Positions 8,943-18,772 of a DNA stretch of 64,000 nucleotides are shown here, piece after piece. This DNA comes from Ditibartonella apis (GTDB lineage Bacteria > Pseudomonadota > Alphaproteobacteria > Rhizobiales > Rhizobiaceae): contig NZ_LXYU01000004.1 of NCBI RefSeq assembly GCF_001952075.1, positions 248,001-312,000 on the forward strand, read 5' to 3'. A program made the position numbers and the translations under genes. How positions within the stretch are numbered: the stretch's first letter is position 1; each line of letters starts with the position of its first letter. A model generated the notes under the pieces. It was given only the letters and a program-made list of their open reading frames with translations. It ran no database searches and had not been told where the DNA came from.

Positions 8943-11192
8943 TTAGCCCGAAAATTTGCCGGATCTCGGAAAGCCCTTTGGTACCATCCGCCCTGCTCCG
9001 GCGCGTGTTCCTTGCCATTCAATCAATTCTGATGCGCTACGGCTATATGTTCGATCAGCCGTATCATGCCAAGTGAGTCCTTCTTCCAATTTAAAGGTAA
9101 CCGCATCGCTCACTCCACCATCCTTGTAGCGTTGCAAACGAACTCCCTTGCCACGTGTCATTTCCGATATCTGTTCGAGAGGGAAGATAAGCATTTTTCT
9201 ATTCTCGCCAACTATGGCGAGATGATCTCCTTCAACCGGCAGGCATAATTTTGCTTCGTCGGGCAATTTCACATTCATCACCTGCTTGCCCTTGCGCGTC
9301 GTTCCAATGACATCGTTCTCAGAGACGATAAAACCGTTCGCGTGGTAAGAAATAAGCAATAACTTTCGATCCGGCACATGAACAAATGCCGTCAAAATAT
9401 CTTCGTCATTACCCATATCGACCAAAATACGGATCGGTTCACCATGTCCCCTCCCACCTGGTAATGAATTGGCGGCTATGGTAAAAAATTTCCCACCAGT
9501 GGTCAGGACAATGATTTTATCCGTTGTCATCGCAGGAAATGCGATTTTTAACCTGTCATCTTCCTTGAATGTAAGGGTGGAATAATCTGTCAGATGCCCC
9601 TTTAATGCTCTTAGCCAGCCTTTTTCGGAAATAACAATCGTTACCGGCTCTTTCTCGATCATTGCCTGTTCTATATCTTTAATGTCATGATCGGGAGCAT
9701 CCTCGAATGTGGTGCGCCGTTTACCTAAAGGTGTGTCAGGACCAAAGATTTTTTTGACCTTGGCAATTTCGCCGGCTATCGCTTTCCATTGCTTTGTATT
9801 CGATTGCAAAAGAGCATCAAGCTCGGCTTCTTCGGCTTTCAACGCATCAAATTCTTTTCGGATTTCCATTTCTTCAAGCCGACGTAACGAGCGCAATCTC
9901 ATATTGAGGATTGCTTCGGCCTGATTTTCCGTTAGCGAGAAGCTCGTCATCAATTGGTTCTTCGGTTCATCCTCTTCCCGAATAATCCGGATAACTTCAT
10001 CCAGATTGAGATATGCAATGAGATACCCCTCTAAAATTTCGAGACGGCGTGTTATTTCCCCGAGTCGATATTTTGAACGGCGTACGAGAACGTCTTTGCG
10101 ATGATCCAGCCATTGCTGTAATGCCTGCCCCAAAGAGAGGACATTTGGAATTTTCCCGAGAGTTAGAACATTCAGATTGAGTGGCACGCGCACTTCGAAA
10201 TCTGTCAACTTGAAGATCGATTCCATCAACAATTCCGGGTCGACAGTTCTTGTTTTCGGCTCCAAAACAATGCGGATATCTTTTGTCGATTCGTCACGTA
10301 TGTCGTCGAGCATTGGTAGGCGACGGGCAAGCAACAGCTCTGCAGTCTTTTCGATAAGCCGCGATTTTTGTACCTGATACGGAATTTCGGTAACAACGAT
10401 AGAATATGTGCCGCGGCTCCCCTCTTCTTTGTGCCAGCGCGCCCGCAAGCGAAATGTACCCCGTCCGGTCCGGTATGATTCACGAATGCTTTCAGCTGGC
10501 TCGACGAGAATTCCTCCCGTAGGAAAATCGGGACCCCGTACATATTTGACGAGATCATCATTTGTCGCATCGGGATGCGCAATCAAATATGTCGCAGCGT
10601 CGCAAAGCTCGGCAACATTATGGGGTGGAATGGACGTGGCCATTCCGACAGCTATGCCCGATGAACCGTTAGCAAGAAGATTTGGAAAAGCGGATGGTAA
10701 TACGACCGGTTCCTCATCCTCTTCATTATAAGTAGGACGGAAATCCACTGCATTTTCGTTTATACCATCAAGCAGCAACGTTGCGACCGCTGTCATGCGC
10801 GCTTCTGTGTAACGCATTGCAGCCGCATTATCGCCATCGATATTTCCGAAATTACCCTGCCCGTCTACTAGAGGATAGCGAACTGCAAAATCCTGAGCCA
10901 AGCGCACAAGTGCGTCATAAATAGACGAATCACCATGCGGGTGGAACTTGCCCATGACATCGCCGACAATACGCGCGCATTTTGCATAAGCTTGATCCGG
11001 ATTGAGCTTCAACAATCGCATTGCATGAAGGATGCGCCGATGCACCGGTTTTAATCCATCACGAACGTCGGGGAGCGCACGATCCATAATCGTCGACAGT
11101 GCATAAGCCAAGTAGCGCTCTTGCAAAGCAGAACGCAGTTCTATCGGCTCAACATGATCTTTTTCGGATAATCGAATCACTTTACTTGGCAT
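8943..11192 (-). CDS. parC: DNA topoisomerase IV subunit A
   Basis: Decatenates daughter chromosomes together with ParE. At 749 residues it has normal length for an alphaproteobacterial ParC. The N-terminal breakage-reunion domain holds the active-site Tyr128 ([11 protein letters not shown]) and the quinolone-resistance region [10 protein letters not shown] at residues 84-93, with the usual Ser and no visible resistance change. GyrA-box-like beta-pinwheel repeats follow after residue 500, with less regular motifs than GyrA, which favours ParC. parE is not nearby. The gene is divergent from the secreted-protein gene at 11324; the 131-base spacer holds a short inverted repeat (CAAGTC-ATG-GACTTG at 11225-11239). 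Confidence 0.95.
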   Translation of the reverse strand: MPSKVIRLSEKDHVEPIELRSALQERYLAYALSTIMDRALPDVRDGLKPVHRRILHAMRLLKLNPDQAYAKCARIVGDVMGKFHPHGDSSIYDALVRLAQDFAVRYPLVDGQGNFGNIDGDNAAAMRYTEARMTAVATLLLDGINENAVDFRPTYNEEDEEPVVLPSAFPNLLANGSSGIAVGMATSIPPHNVAELCDAATYLIAHPDATNDDLVKYVRGPDFPTGGILVEPAESIRESYRTGRGTFRLRARWHKEEGSRGTYSIVVTEIPYQVQKSRLIEKTAELLLARRLPMLDDIRDESTKDIRIVLEPKTRTVDPELLMESIFKLTDFEVRVPLNLNVLTLGKIPNVLSLGQALQQWLDHRKDVLVRRSKYRLGEITRRLEILEGYLIAYLNLDEVIRIIREEDEPKNQLMTSFSLTENQAEAILNMRLRSLRRLEEMEIRKEFDALKAEEAELDALLQSNTKQWKAIAGEIAKVKKIFGPDTPLGKRRTTFEDAPDHDIKDIEQAMIEKEPVTIVISEKGWLRALKGHLTDYSTLTFKEDDRLKIAFPAMTTDKIIVLTTGGKFFTIAANSLPGGRGHGEPIRILVDMGNDEDILTAFVHVPDRKLLLISYHANGFIVSENDVIGTTRKGKQVMNVKLPDEAKLCLPVEGDHLAIVGENRKMLIFPLEQISEMTRGKGVRLQRYKDGGVSDAVTFKLEEGLTWHDTADRTYSRSASELIEWQGTRAGAGRMVPKGFPRSGKFSG

Positions 11193-11224
11193 GATTATCG
11201 AATAGCAATTCGTTGAATCTACCG

Positions 11225-11239
11225 CAAGTCATGGACTTG
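11225..11239. promoter_or_regulatory. Short inverted repeat in the divergent parC spacer
   Basis: CAAGTC, three bases, GACTTG: a perfect 6-bp dyad, 33 bases before the parC start codon (minus strand) and 85 bases before the plus-strand gene. It could be an operator for either gene; a 6-bp dyad can also occur by chance. Confidence 0.25.
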
Positions 11240-11323
11240 TTTTCGCTTTTATTTAACTGTGATAGCAATTAAACTCAGACAGGGCTAATCCTCAAGGCGT
11301 CCGACGAGAGAAGGTATCTTCCA

Positions 11324-12598
11324 ATGAGACAATTCAAAAGAGCATTAATACTTACAACTTGCACTTTTTTTGCTGCAACAACGGTTCACCTAAACTCGTG
11401 GGCAGTTGATCCGAATGCATTCAATTCTCGTTTACAAGACCGTATAAAGACCACCGAATTTTCAATTTCTGCCTCTCGCAGCGAAGCTGACGGCAATGAC
11501 ATTTTGTTGCGAGATGTAACGATAAAAATTCAAGGCTTGAGCAGCACCGGAAAGCGGGCAAAACAGTCTTCTTCAGATGAACCATCTCAAGAACAGGAGG
11601 ACGATAATAAGCCTGACGAAACGTTGGTTTTTGACAAAATTGACAACCTTCGTTTTAAAAATGTAACGGAAGGTCAGGATGGCACTTATTTTGCGGAAAA
11701 AGTTTCCATCCCTCTGCTTAAAAGCACGAATTCAGGTGTTACGACGAATTTTCAAGACATCTCTATAGATAAAATCAGGCTTGCACCGAATAAAGATGCT
11801 AACCCCCTATTTGTTCATTTTCCCTATGAGAGTGCAACAATAGATCGGGTTTATTTGACGGGCATTGACCAGACATTCTTCAATGCTGAAGGTCTAAAGA
11901 TGGTGTATCTTTTAAAAGCCGGCACAAAAAGCGTAGACATCACAGGCAGCATAAAATCTGTCAGTTACGAGCCAAATAAGACCGGCATTCCTGCGGCGTC
12001 GAAATGGCTAACCGATATTGGCTATGACAAACTGTCCGGTTCTTTGAATTTTCATGCCAACTGGGATATCGAAAGCGGTAAATATGTTGGCGACCGCAAC
12101 GAAATTACTATTGATAACGGCGGAAAACTTGCGATCAGCACAAATGTTGATGGACTTACGGAAGATTTAGTCAATAATCTCGGCGTTTTGAAGCAATTGA
12201 ATGGCTCGAACAACACTGACGAGACGACAGCCGAAATGTTGAGTGTTTTGGGAATTGTCCAACAGTTAAAATTTGGCGATGTTTCTATACGTTATGATGA
12301 TAATTCCCTGACCGATAGAATCCTCGACTATTATGCAAAACAAAATGGTGTAACGCGCGAAGACTTTATAACCCAACTCAAGGCTACGCTGCCGTTGATC
12401 GGCGCTAAAATTGAGGATCCGGAATTCGTCAAAAACACCTCTGAACAAATAGGAAATTTCCTTGATAATCCAAAATCGCTAACCGTTAGTGCAACACCGG
12501 GAAAAACAATTCCTATAACTGTGCTTTATGCCACAGGAAGCATTTCTGCCGCAAAATTGATCGACTTGTTAAAAGTCAAAGTAGAAGCAAATAAATAA
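11324..12598 (+). CDS. Secreted protein of unknown function, paralogue of the gene at 56999-58216
   Basis: A 424-residue protein with a Sec signal peptide (positive start MRQFKR, hydrophobic core, cleavage near NSWA-VD at residue 28), so probably periplasmic. The mature part has many short beta-like segments with the pattern LRDVTIKI...LRFKNV and ends with FLDNPKSLTVSATPGKTIPI and ISAAKLIDLL. A Ser/Gln/Glu/Asp-rich insert lies near residues 80-105. The same order of elements is found in the minus-strand protein at 56999-58216, so the two are paralogues. I do not recognise the family; the strand pattern loosely recalls AsmA-like or DUF945-like periplasmic proteins. GAGAAGG lies about ten bases before the ATG. 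It stands alone and ends at a strong terminator. Confidence 0.8.
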   Translation: MRQFKRALILTTCTFFAATTVHLNSWAVDPNAFNSRLQDRIKTTEFSISASRSEADGNDILLRDVTIKIQGLSSTGKRAKQSSSDEPSQEQEDDNKPDETLVFDKIDNLRFKNVTEGQDGTYFAEKVSIPLLKSTNSGVTTNFQDISIDKIRLAPNKDANPLFVHFPYESATIDRVYLTGIDQTFFNAEGLKMVYLLKAGTKSVDITGSIKSVSYEPNKTGIPAASKWLTDIGYDKLSGSLNFHANWDIESGKYVGDRNEITIDNGGKLAISTNVDGLTEDLVNNLGVLKQLNGSNNTDETTAEMLSVLGIVQQLKFGDVSIRYDDNSLTDRILDYYAKQNGVTREDFITQLKATLPLIGAKIEDPEFVKNTSEQIGNFLDNPKSLTVSATPGKTIPITVLYATGSISAAKLIDLLKVKVEANK

Positions 12599-12612
12599 TA
12601 ACGCTCGTTATG

Positions 12613-12639
12613 AAAAACCCGGCCGTAGCCGGGTTTTTT
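12613..12639. terminator. Rho-independent terminator between convergent genes
   Basis: AAAAACCCGGC (12613-12623), loop CGTA, GCCGGGTTTTT. This perfect GC-rich stem has a T-run on one side and an A-run on the other, so it can serve both the plus-strand gene ending at 12598 and the minus-strand aspS ending at 12656. Confidence 0.93.
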
Positions 12640-12655
12640 GTTTATCTGCTTTTAT

Positions 12656-14446
12656 TCAATTGTTCTTTTTTAACGGTGCAATACGAAGTGATAGTTCGCT
12701 TAGTTGTGCTGCAGTCACTTCCGATGGGGCTCCCATCAGAAGATCAAGAGCCTGTTGATTCATCGGGAAAAGCGAAATTTCGCGCAGGTTCTTCACACCA
12801 AGAAGCAACATGACCATACGATCAATCCCGCAAGCCATACCACCGTGCGGCGGTGCGCCATAGTGGAAAGCCCGATAGAGTGCACCAAAACGCTCTTCAA
12901 CAGTTTCTTTCGACAAACCGGCAATCTCGAAAGCCCGTACCATAGTCTCGGGTGAATGGTTACGGATGCCGCCTGATCCAAGCTCGAAACCGTTGCAGAC
13001 GACATCATATTGATAAGCTTTGATATTTAACGGCTCTTCACTATCCAAAGCTTTTTTGCCACCCTGAGGCATAGAGAAAGGATTATGAGAAAATTCGATG
13101 TGCTTTTCGTCCTCGTTCCATTCAAAAAACGGGAAGTCAACAATCCAGGCCAGCGAAAATTGATCGCGGTCGACAAGATTAAGTTCTTCGCCTGCCCGCG
13201 TCCTCGCGGCTCCTGCAAAAAGTGCAAATTTACGCGGGTCGCCAGCTACGAAGAAACAGGCGTCACCATCAGCAAGTTTTAGTTGGTTGCGTACTGCTTC
13301 GGTGCGCTCGGGTCCGATATTTTTTGCAATCGGGCCAGCTCCTTGAATTTTGTCACCTTCTTTACGCCAGAAGATATAACCCAGTCCCGGTTGGCCTTCG
13401 CCTTGAGCCCATGAATTCATACGGTCGCAGAACGCACGACTACCACCGGTTTTGACAGGTATACCCCAGACTTCTGCTTTGGCATCACTCTCCAATATAT
13501 TTGCGAATACCTTGAATCCTGAACCGCGGAAATGGTCGCTTACCTCTTCCATGACAATGGGATTGCGTAAGTCCGGTTTATCCGAACCGTATTTTCTCAT
13601 TGCTTCGTTATATGGAATACGCGGAAATTTTTGTGTTACCGGTTTACCATTGGAAAACTCTTCGAAGATACCACGGATGATCGGTTCCATAATTTGCAAG
13701 ATGTCTTCCTGCTCGACGAAGCTCATTTCCATATCGAGTTGATAGAATTCCCCCGGAAGCCGGTCGGCACGAGGATCTTCATCGCGAAAACATGGGGCAA
13801 TCTGAAAATAACGATCGAAACCCGACATCATCAAAAGCTGTTTATATTGCTGAGGCGCTTGCGGCAAAGCGTAGAACTTTCCTGGATGGATGCGACTCGG
13901 CACCAAAAAGTCTCGCGCACCTTCCGGTGATGAAGCTGTCAGAATTGGCGTCGAAAACTCGGTGAATGCGGCTTCTTGCATACGACGGCGGATAGCCGCA
14001 ATAATCTTCGTTCTCTGCAAAATATTTTTGTGCAAAGTTTCGCGACGCAAATCCAGAAAACGATATTTCAAGCGAATATCTTCAGGGTAATCGGGCTCAC
14101 CAAAAACAGGCAAAGGCAACTCGTCCGATTTCGATAGGATTTCGATTTCGTTGGCGAATACCTCGACTTCTCCGGTCGGAAGATTGGTATTGATCGTGTC
14201 ATCGGAACGTGCCCGGACTTCACCATCAACCCGCAAAACCCATTCACTTCTCACCATTTCGGCAATTTTGAAAGCCGGCGAATCCGGGTCGGCGACGATT
14301 TGTGTTATGCCGTAATTATCACGCAAATCGATGAACAATATTCCACCATGGTCACGGACGCGATTAACCCATCCGGAGAGCCGAACTTTTGATTTAACAT
14401 CGCTCTTACGAAGAGCGGCACAGTTATGACTGCGATAACGATGCAT
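12656..14446 (-). CDS. aspS: Aspartyl-tRNA synthetase
   Basis: Charges tRNA-Asp, and in many alphaproteobacteria also tRNA-Asn. The protein is 596 residues, the long bacterial form. It has an N-terminal OB-fold anticodon domain ([15 protein letters not shown]), class II motif 2 in [19 protein letters not shown], the bacterial GAD insertion domain in the middle, and motif 3 [13 protein letters not shown] near the C terminus. I chose ATG 14446: AAGGCA stands just before it and the protein begins [13 protein letters not shown] like its relatives. An upstream start at 14485 would add 13 residues without homologous look. The gene stands alone, divergent from rnd and convergent with the secreted-protein gene. 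Confidence 0.96.
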   Translation of the reverse strand: MHRYRSHNCAALRKSDVKSKVRLSGWVNRVRDHGGILFIDLRDNYGITQIVADPDSPAFKIAEMVRSEWVLRVDGEVRARSDDTINTNLPTGEVEVFANEIEILSKSDELPLPVFGEPDYPEDIRLKYRFLDLRRETLHKNILQRTKIIAAIRRRMQEAAFTEFSTPILTASSPEGARDFLVPSRIHPGKFYALPQAPQQYKQLLMMSGFDRYFQIAPCFRDEDPRADRLPGEFYQLDMEMSFVEQEDILQIMEPIIRGIFEEFSNGKPVTQKFPRIPYNEAMRKYGSDKPDLRNPIVMEEVSDHFRGSGFKVFANILESDAKAEVWGIPVKTGGSRAFCDRMNSWAQGEGQPGLGYIFWRKEGDKIQGAGPIAKNIGPERTEAVRNQLKLADGDACFFVAGDPRKFALFAGAARTRAGEELNLVDRDQFSLAWIVDFPFFEWNEDEKHIEFSHNPFSMPQGGKKALDSEEPLNIKAYQYDVVCNGFELGSGGIRNHSPETMVRAFEIAGLSKETVEERFGALYRAFHYGAPPHGGMACGIDRMVMLLLGVKNLREISLFPMNQQALDLLMGAPSEVTAAQLSELSLRIAPLKKNN

Positions 14447-14594
14447 AGTCTTGCCTTTTTGTTTCATGCATTCTGAAATAATCAACTTGTGGGCAAAAGC
14501 GCATTTTGCCGCACATTTGTCAAGCTATGGAAGGATTGTGTATGAAAAAATATAGCAAAAGACAAATCATATATAATAAGTTATAGCCTTGGAT

Positions 14595-15746
14595 ATGAAA
14601 GTTATTACCACTACCTCTGTTCTCGAAGACGTTATTTCAACGCTTGTTAAATCGGATTTCGTAACGGTTGATACCGAATTTATGCGTGAATCAACTTACT
14701 GGCCACAGCTATGCCTGATTCAGTTGGCTTCACCTGATATCGCCGTAGTCGTTGACCCGCTTTCCAACGATATCGATTTAACTTCGTTGTTCGAATTGAT
14801 GAAAAATGAAAACGTCGTCAAAGTTTTCCATGCTGCAAGACAAGACGTCGAAATCATATATAAACTCGGAAAAGTTATTCCTGTGCCGTTGTTTGACACC
14901 CAAGTTGCCGGTTCTGTTTGCGGTTTTGGTGAAAGCGTTTCTTATGAACAAATTGTGGAACGCATTACGGGTGAGCATATTGATAAATCCTCCCGTTATA
15001 CCGATTGGAGCCGCCGGCCACTTAACGACAAACAATTGTCATATGCATTGGCTGATGTAACCCACTTACGGGATGTTTATAAATATCTTAAGAAACAACT
15101 TGAGAAAAACGGTAGAACCCATTGGATTGATGACGAGATGTCAGTTCTCACATCACCAAAAACCTACATTATGCCCAATGACGAAGCCTGGAAAAGGATC
15201 AAAGGACGTATTCGTAAGCCACGCGAACTCGCAGTTCTTCAACAGATAGCAGCTTGGCGAGAACAGGAAGCAAAGAATCGCAATGTTCCACGCGGGCGCG
15301 TTCTGAAGGATGAATGCCTTATCGAAATTGCAACTCAACAACCGAAGAATGAAATGGCGCTTGCGCGATTGCGCAGTATTCCCAAAGGTTGGGAGCGTTC
15401 CAGCAGCGCTAGTGAATTGTTGAACGCGGTGCAGGTAGGTCTTTCAGTGGATACAAACAATTTACCACCGATACATAAACATGTAGCGCTCGCTAACGGA
15501 ACCGCAGCAGCAATCGAACTCTTACGTGTTCTTTTGAAACTTGTTGCCGATGAAGAAAATATTGCACCCCGTATTATAGCAAATAACGATGATCTGGAAA
15601 AAATTGCGAAGCAGGAAAATTTGGTCGCCCTTCCGGCAATGGAAGGATGGCGGTATGATATATTCGGGAAGAAAGCTCAAAAGATGTTGGATGGCCATTT
15701 GGGTTTTTACTTTCAGAACGGTAAGATATTGACAAAAGAAATCTAG
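14595..15746 (+). CDS. rnd: Ribonuclease D
   Basis: A 3'-5' exoribonuclease that trims tRNA precursors and other small RNAs. The protein is about 383 residues. The DEDD exonuclease domain shows Asp26 and Glu28 (VDTEFMRE), a middle Asp in HAARQDVEI, and the last motif in YALADVTHLRDVY. An HRDC domain follows around residues 205-285 (RKPRELAVLQQIAAWREQEA), the usual RNase D arrangement. I chose ATG 14595; a TTG two codons earlier is possible. No strong ribosome site is seen. The gene is divergent from aspS and stands 71 bases ahead of the pfkB start. Confidence 0.93.
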   Translation: MKVITTTSVLEDVISTLVKSDFVTVDTEFMRESTYWPQLCLIQLASPDIAVVVDPLSNDIDLTSLFELMKNENVVKVFHAARQDVEIIYKLGKVIPVPLFDTQVAGSVCGFGESVSYEQIVERITGEHIDKSSRYTDWSRRPLNDKQLSYALADVTHLRDVYKYLKKQLEKNGRTHWIDDEMSVLTSPKTYIMPNDEAWKRIKGRIRKPRELAVLQQIAAWREQEAKNRNVPRGRVLKDECLIEIATQQPKNEMALARLRSIPKGWERSSSASELLNAVQVGLSVDTNNLPPIHKHVALANGTAAAIELLRVLLKLVADEENIAPRIIANNDDLEKIAKQENLVALPAMEGWRYDIFGKKAQKMLDGHLGFYFQNGKILTKEI

Positions 15747-15817
15747 CCATAAAGAAATAATCAACTTAACCTGTCTATATTTTTAAAACATATACGCTTT
15801 ATATGCAGAGGCAGATG

Positions 15818-16783
15818 ATGGAAAAAGTCCTTACAGTAACATTCAATCCCACTGTTGATGCAGCCAGTGAAGCAGAGGTGGTGCGTCCAACCCACAAAAT
15901 TAGAACATCTGATGAAAGCTTTCATCCTGGTGGCGGCGGCATCAACGTCGCCCGTGTTATTCATCGCCTCGGTGGAGATGTTAAAGCGCTTTACGCGAGC
16001 GGCGGCATTATGGGTAATGTTCTAAATCATCTTATGGATGATCGCGGCATTCAGTGCATTAAAATTGCTATTTCCGGAAACACCCGCGTCAATAACGTTA
16101 TTCACGAAAGAGCTTCCGGCATGGAATATCGCTTCATCGCCGAAGGGCCGATCATGCAAGAGACGGAATGGAAAGCCGTCGTCAAAGAAACTGAAAAACT
16201 CGAATGGGATTGGGTTGTTGTAAGCGGCAGTCTTCCACGAAACGTTCCAATCGATGTATACGATTTATTGATTGACATTGCCAAAAAGCGAAATGCACGT
16301 ATCGTCATTGACACATCGGGTGATGCCCTCAAGCACGTCCTCGATAAAGGCGGTTTGACACTGGTAAAGCCAAGTCAGGGTGAATTTGAGGCCGTTACCG
16401 GAAAAACATACAATCTGACTGACGATATTGCCAAAGCTGCACAAGAATATTGCATCAAAGGTGCGTCTGAAATCATTACCGTTACGCTAGGACATCAGGG
16501 AGCAGTTTTGGCTACCAAGGATAAGACACTTTATCTTCCCTCCCCCCATGTGCGTGTTATCAGTGCGTCCGGTGCGGGCGACAGCTTTGTAGCTGGTATG
16601 GTTCATGGCTTGGCTTCCGGATGGGAAGCTGAAGACGCTTTCCGATTGGCTACCGCCTGTGGAACAGCAGCCGTAGCTGAAAAAGGCAATGGTCTTTGTC
16701 AATTGCCGAATATCAAGCGGCTCTATAATTATCTCGCTCGCAAAGGTAAAAATATCAGTTCTGCATCACTATCAGACGATTAA
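15818..16783 (+). CDS. pfkB: PfkB-family sugar kinase, probably 6-phosphofructokinase-2 type
   Basis: A ribokinase-family kinase of 321 residues. It has the PfkB signature GGGGINVAR (residues 38-46), the phosphate-anchoring VSGSLPRNVP, the VKPSQGEFEAVTG helix and the second signature ending in GAGDSF with catalytic Asp255. The start (LTVTFNPTVDAASEAEVV) and GASEIITVTLGHQGA region resemble E. coli PfkB more than FruK, so fructose 6-phosphate is the likely substrate, with 1-phosphofructokinase or tagatose-6-phosphate kinase as alternatives. Start 15818 has AGAGG six bases upstream; ATGs at 15803 and 15815 are in frame. There is no phosphotransferase-system gene beside it, which argues against FruK. 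Confidence 0.85.
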   Translation: MEKVLTVTFNPTVDAASEAEVVRPTHKIRTSDESFHPGGGGINVARVIHRLGGDVKALYASGGIMGNVLNHLMDDRGIQCIKIAISGNTRVNNVIHERASGMEYRFIAEGPIMQETEWKAVVKETEKLEWDWVVVSGSLPRNVPIDVYDLLIDIAKKRNARIVIDTSGDALKHVLDKGGLTLVKPSQGEFEAVTGKTYNLTDDIAKAAQEYCIKGASEIITVTLGHQGAVLATKDKTLYLPSPHVRVISASGAGDSFVAGMVHGLASGWEAEDAFRLATACGTAAVAEKGNGLCQLPNIKRLYNYLARKGKNISSASLSDD

Positions 16784-17250
16784 GGGGGGACTCGAGCGGA
16801 TACCTTTCAACCACGTGACCGATGCCAAGCGACACGCTGCTATTATTTTTAATAATTAATAATTGTCTTGTTCACCAGTTCAACTTTGGCTCGGAGAAGT
16901 TCGGTAAGAATTACCCGGTTTCAAGTTATCTATAAATATTATTTATAAAAAACAAATTGTAGATCACAGTCACATTTTAAAAAATTGCATTATAAATTTA
17001 ATTATTGTAAACATTCATTAACCGTATTTCTATTTTAATATCTGGATAATATTTATTATACCAATAATCTAAATAATTATTATATAATTTTTCTTATAAA
17101 GGGGACAATTTTTAAATAAAAACAGTTGCGTAAACCGCTTATCGAAACGGAATTTCACGAAATATTCCTCTACACCTGCAACAATAATTAATTTGTCCAG
17201 AAAAATGAACCTATCATTGGCAATCGGAATTAAACAGCTAACAGTTATTA
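16784..17250. other. AT-rich intergenic stretch
   Basis: About 470 bases between convergent pfkB and ppx, very rich in A and T from about 16830 to 17110. There is no convincing reading frame, terminator or RNA gene. Confidence 0.5.
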
Positions 17251-18765
17251 TCAAATGATAAGATAGCTCAAATCTTTATTTGTGGCTTTTCCAAGTTGTT
17301 GCAAACGTCCTATCGGCCGCTCGGCAATAAGATCAGCGTGGCGTGCAGGTACAGTCAAAACTATTTTCTTATCCTGAGTTTTCCATATCAAATCAGGCAG
17401 GATACCGGCAGTGGACGCAGAAAAAAGATTTGCAACCCGCATAAGACCACCTAAAAAGCGCGCCCGTTCGATTGTTTCTTTGTCAGCCAATTTTATGATT
17501 TCCGGCGCATCATCGTCTACAAAGAGTCCCTCGTTACGGTAGAACACTGACAATGCTACGTAAACGCGCCCTTCATGTGATATTCCAGGATAAGGTCCGA
17601 ACGCTACCTGATTAGCAGATTGATCACCGCGATAATCAGGGTGGAAACGCCAACCTATGTCGGCAAGCAGGCAGGCTGCCTCGCGATATCGCCTCTGCTC
17701 TTCAGTTTCCTGAATGCCGAAGGTGTCAAAAGCATTTTTTGTAAAACCGATCAGGTCATAAGCCTGTGCCGGAGAGCGGGCACGCAATGTTGCCATTTCT
17801 TGACATGCTGCAATCAGGGGATCTTCATCACGCAATTTCGGTGTTAGTTCAGAAAACAAAAAACCTTCACGCACTCCGGCGCCGGAAAATATGATTTTCT
17901 TCGGCGTCAAGCACCGCAACACTTCGATCATCACAGTTGCGCCGTAAGAGAGAAGCTGACGACGATTCTTGGAGATGGCTGAAATAGTTTTAAGCTGCTC
18001 AACTTCGCCTTTGGTAATACGGTGAAGAAAGGATTCCATATCCGAGCCCTTCACTTCATATCCGTGCATCACGGGGAGAGGATAGTGCTTGAATGCTATA
18101 TGGAGTTTTGCAATGTTGCGCCACGTACCGCCAACAGCGTAAAAATTTCTACCTTTGTTTTTACTCAGAATTTCGCTGTTTTTAAGATATTTCCGAGCGA
18201 TTTTCGTGGCTTCTGAAAGGTTGTTATCAGACATATCCTGAAGGCGTAAACCGCCAAGCGGCAAAGTAATGCCATCATTACCAACAGTCGTTTCGTGGAT
18301 GTCAACCAATTCGAGACTGCCTCCACCAAGGTCGCCCGCCACCCCATCGGGGTGATGAAAGGTCGAGATAATCCCGTAAGCCGAATATGTGGCTTCTTCT
18401 TTACCGGTTAAAACCCTCACCTCGTTCTTAAGGATTTTTTCAGCTTCATCAATGAAGGCAGGACCATTTTTTGCTTCGCGCGATGCGGCCGTTGCTAATG
18501 TATGAACCGCCGAAACGCCGATTTGATCACAAATTGCATGAAACCGACGCAACGTCCTTAATGCCATGTCAACCGACTCGGTTTCAAGGCAGCCCGTTTT
18601 TGCTACGCCTTTGCCAAGGCCGCAAAGTATCTTCTCGTTAAATAGCACAGTGGGCGAGCGAACCAATCCCTCATAGACAACCAAACGAACCGAATTTGAG
18701 CCGATGTCGATAACAGCAACCGGTTTTCTGCCCTTCAAGCGGCCTTGAGCCAAAGAGTTATCCAT
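17251..18765 (-). CDS. ppx: Exopolyphosphatase (Ppx/GppA family)
   Basis: Releases phosphate from the end of polyphosphate chains. At 504 residues it has an actin-like ASKHA fold: phosphate-1 loop VAVIDIGSNSVRLVVYE (residues 16-32), the middle loop with ATAASREAKNG, and phosphate-2 GDLGGGSLEL. The C-terminal HD-like helical domain (PAQAYDLIGFTKNAF onward) is as in longer alphaproteobacterial Ppx proteins. GppA activity on pppGpp cannot be excluded from sequence. The ppk stop is only seven bases upstream on the same strand, so the two form an operon that makes and degrades polyphosphate. Confidence 0.93.
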   Translation of the reverse strand: MDNSLAQGRLKGRKPVAVIDIGSNSVRLVVYEGLVRSPTVLFNEKILCGLGKGVAKTGCLETESVDMALRTLRRFHAICDQIGVSAVHTLATAASREAKNGPAFIDEAEKILKNEVRVLTGKEEATYSAYGIISTFHHPDGVAGDLGGGSLELVDIHETTVGNDGITLPLGGLRLQDMSDNNLSEATKIARKYLKNSEILSKNKGRNFYAVGGTWRNIAKLHIAFKHYPLPVMHGYEVKGSDMESFLHRITKGEVEQLKTISAISKNRRQLLSYGATVMIEVLRCLTPKKIIFSGAGVREGFLFSELTPKLRDEDPLIAACQEMATLRARSPAQAYDLIGFTKNAFDTFGIQETEEQRRYREAACLLADIGWRFHPDYRGDQSANQVAFGPYPGISHEGRVYVALSVFYRNEGLFVDDDAPEIIKLADKETIERARFLGGLMRVANLFSASTAGILPDLIWKTQDKKIVLTVPARHADLIAERPIGRLQQLGKATNKDLSYLII

Positions 18766-18772
18766 TTATGTG

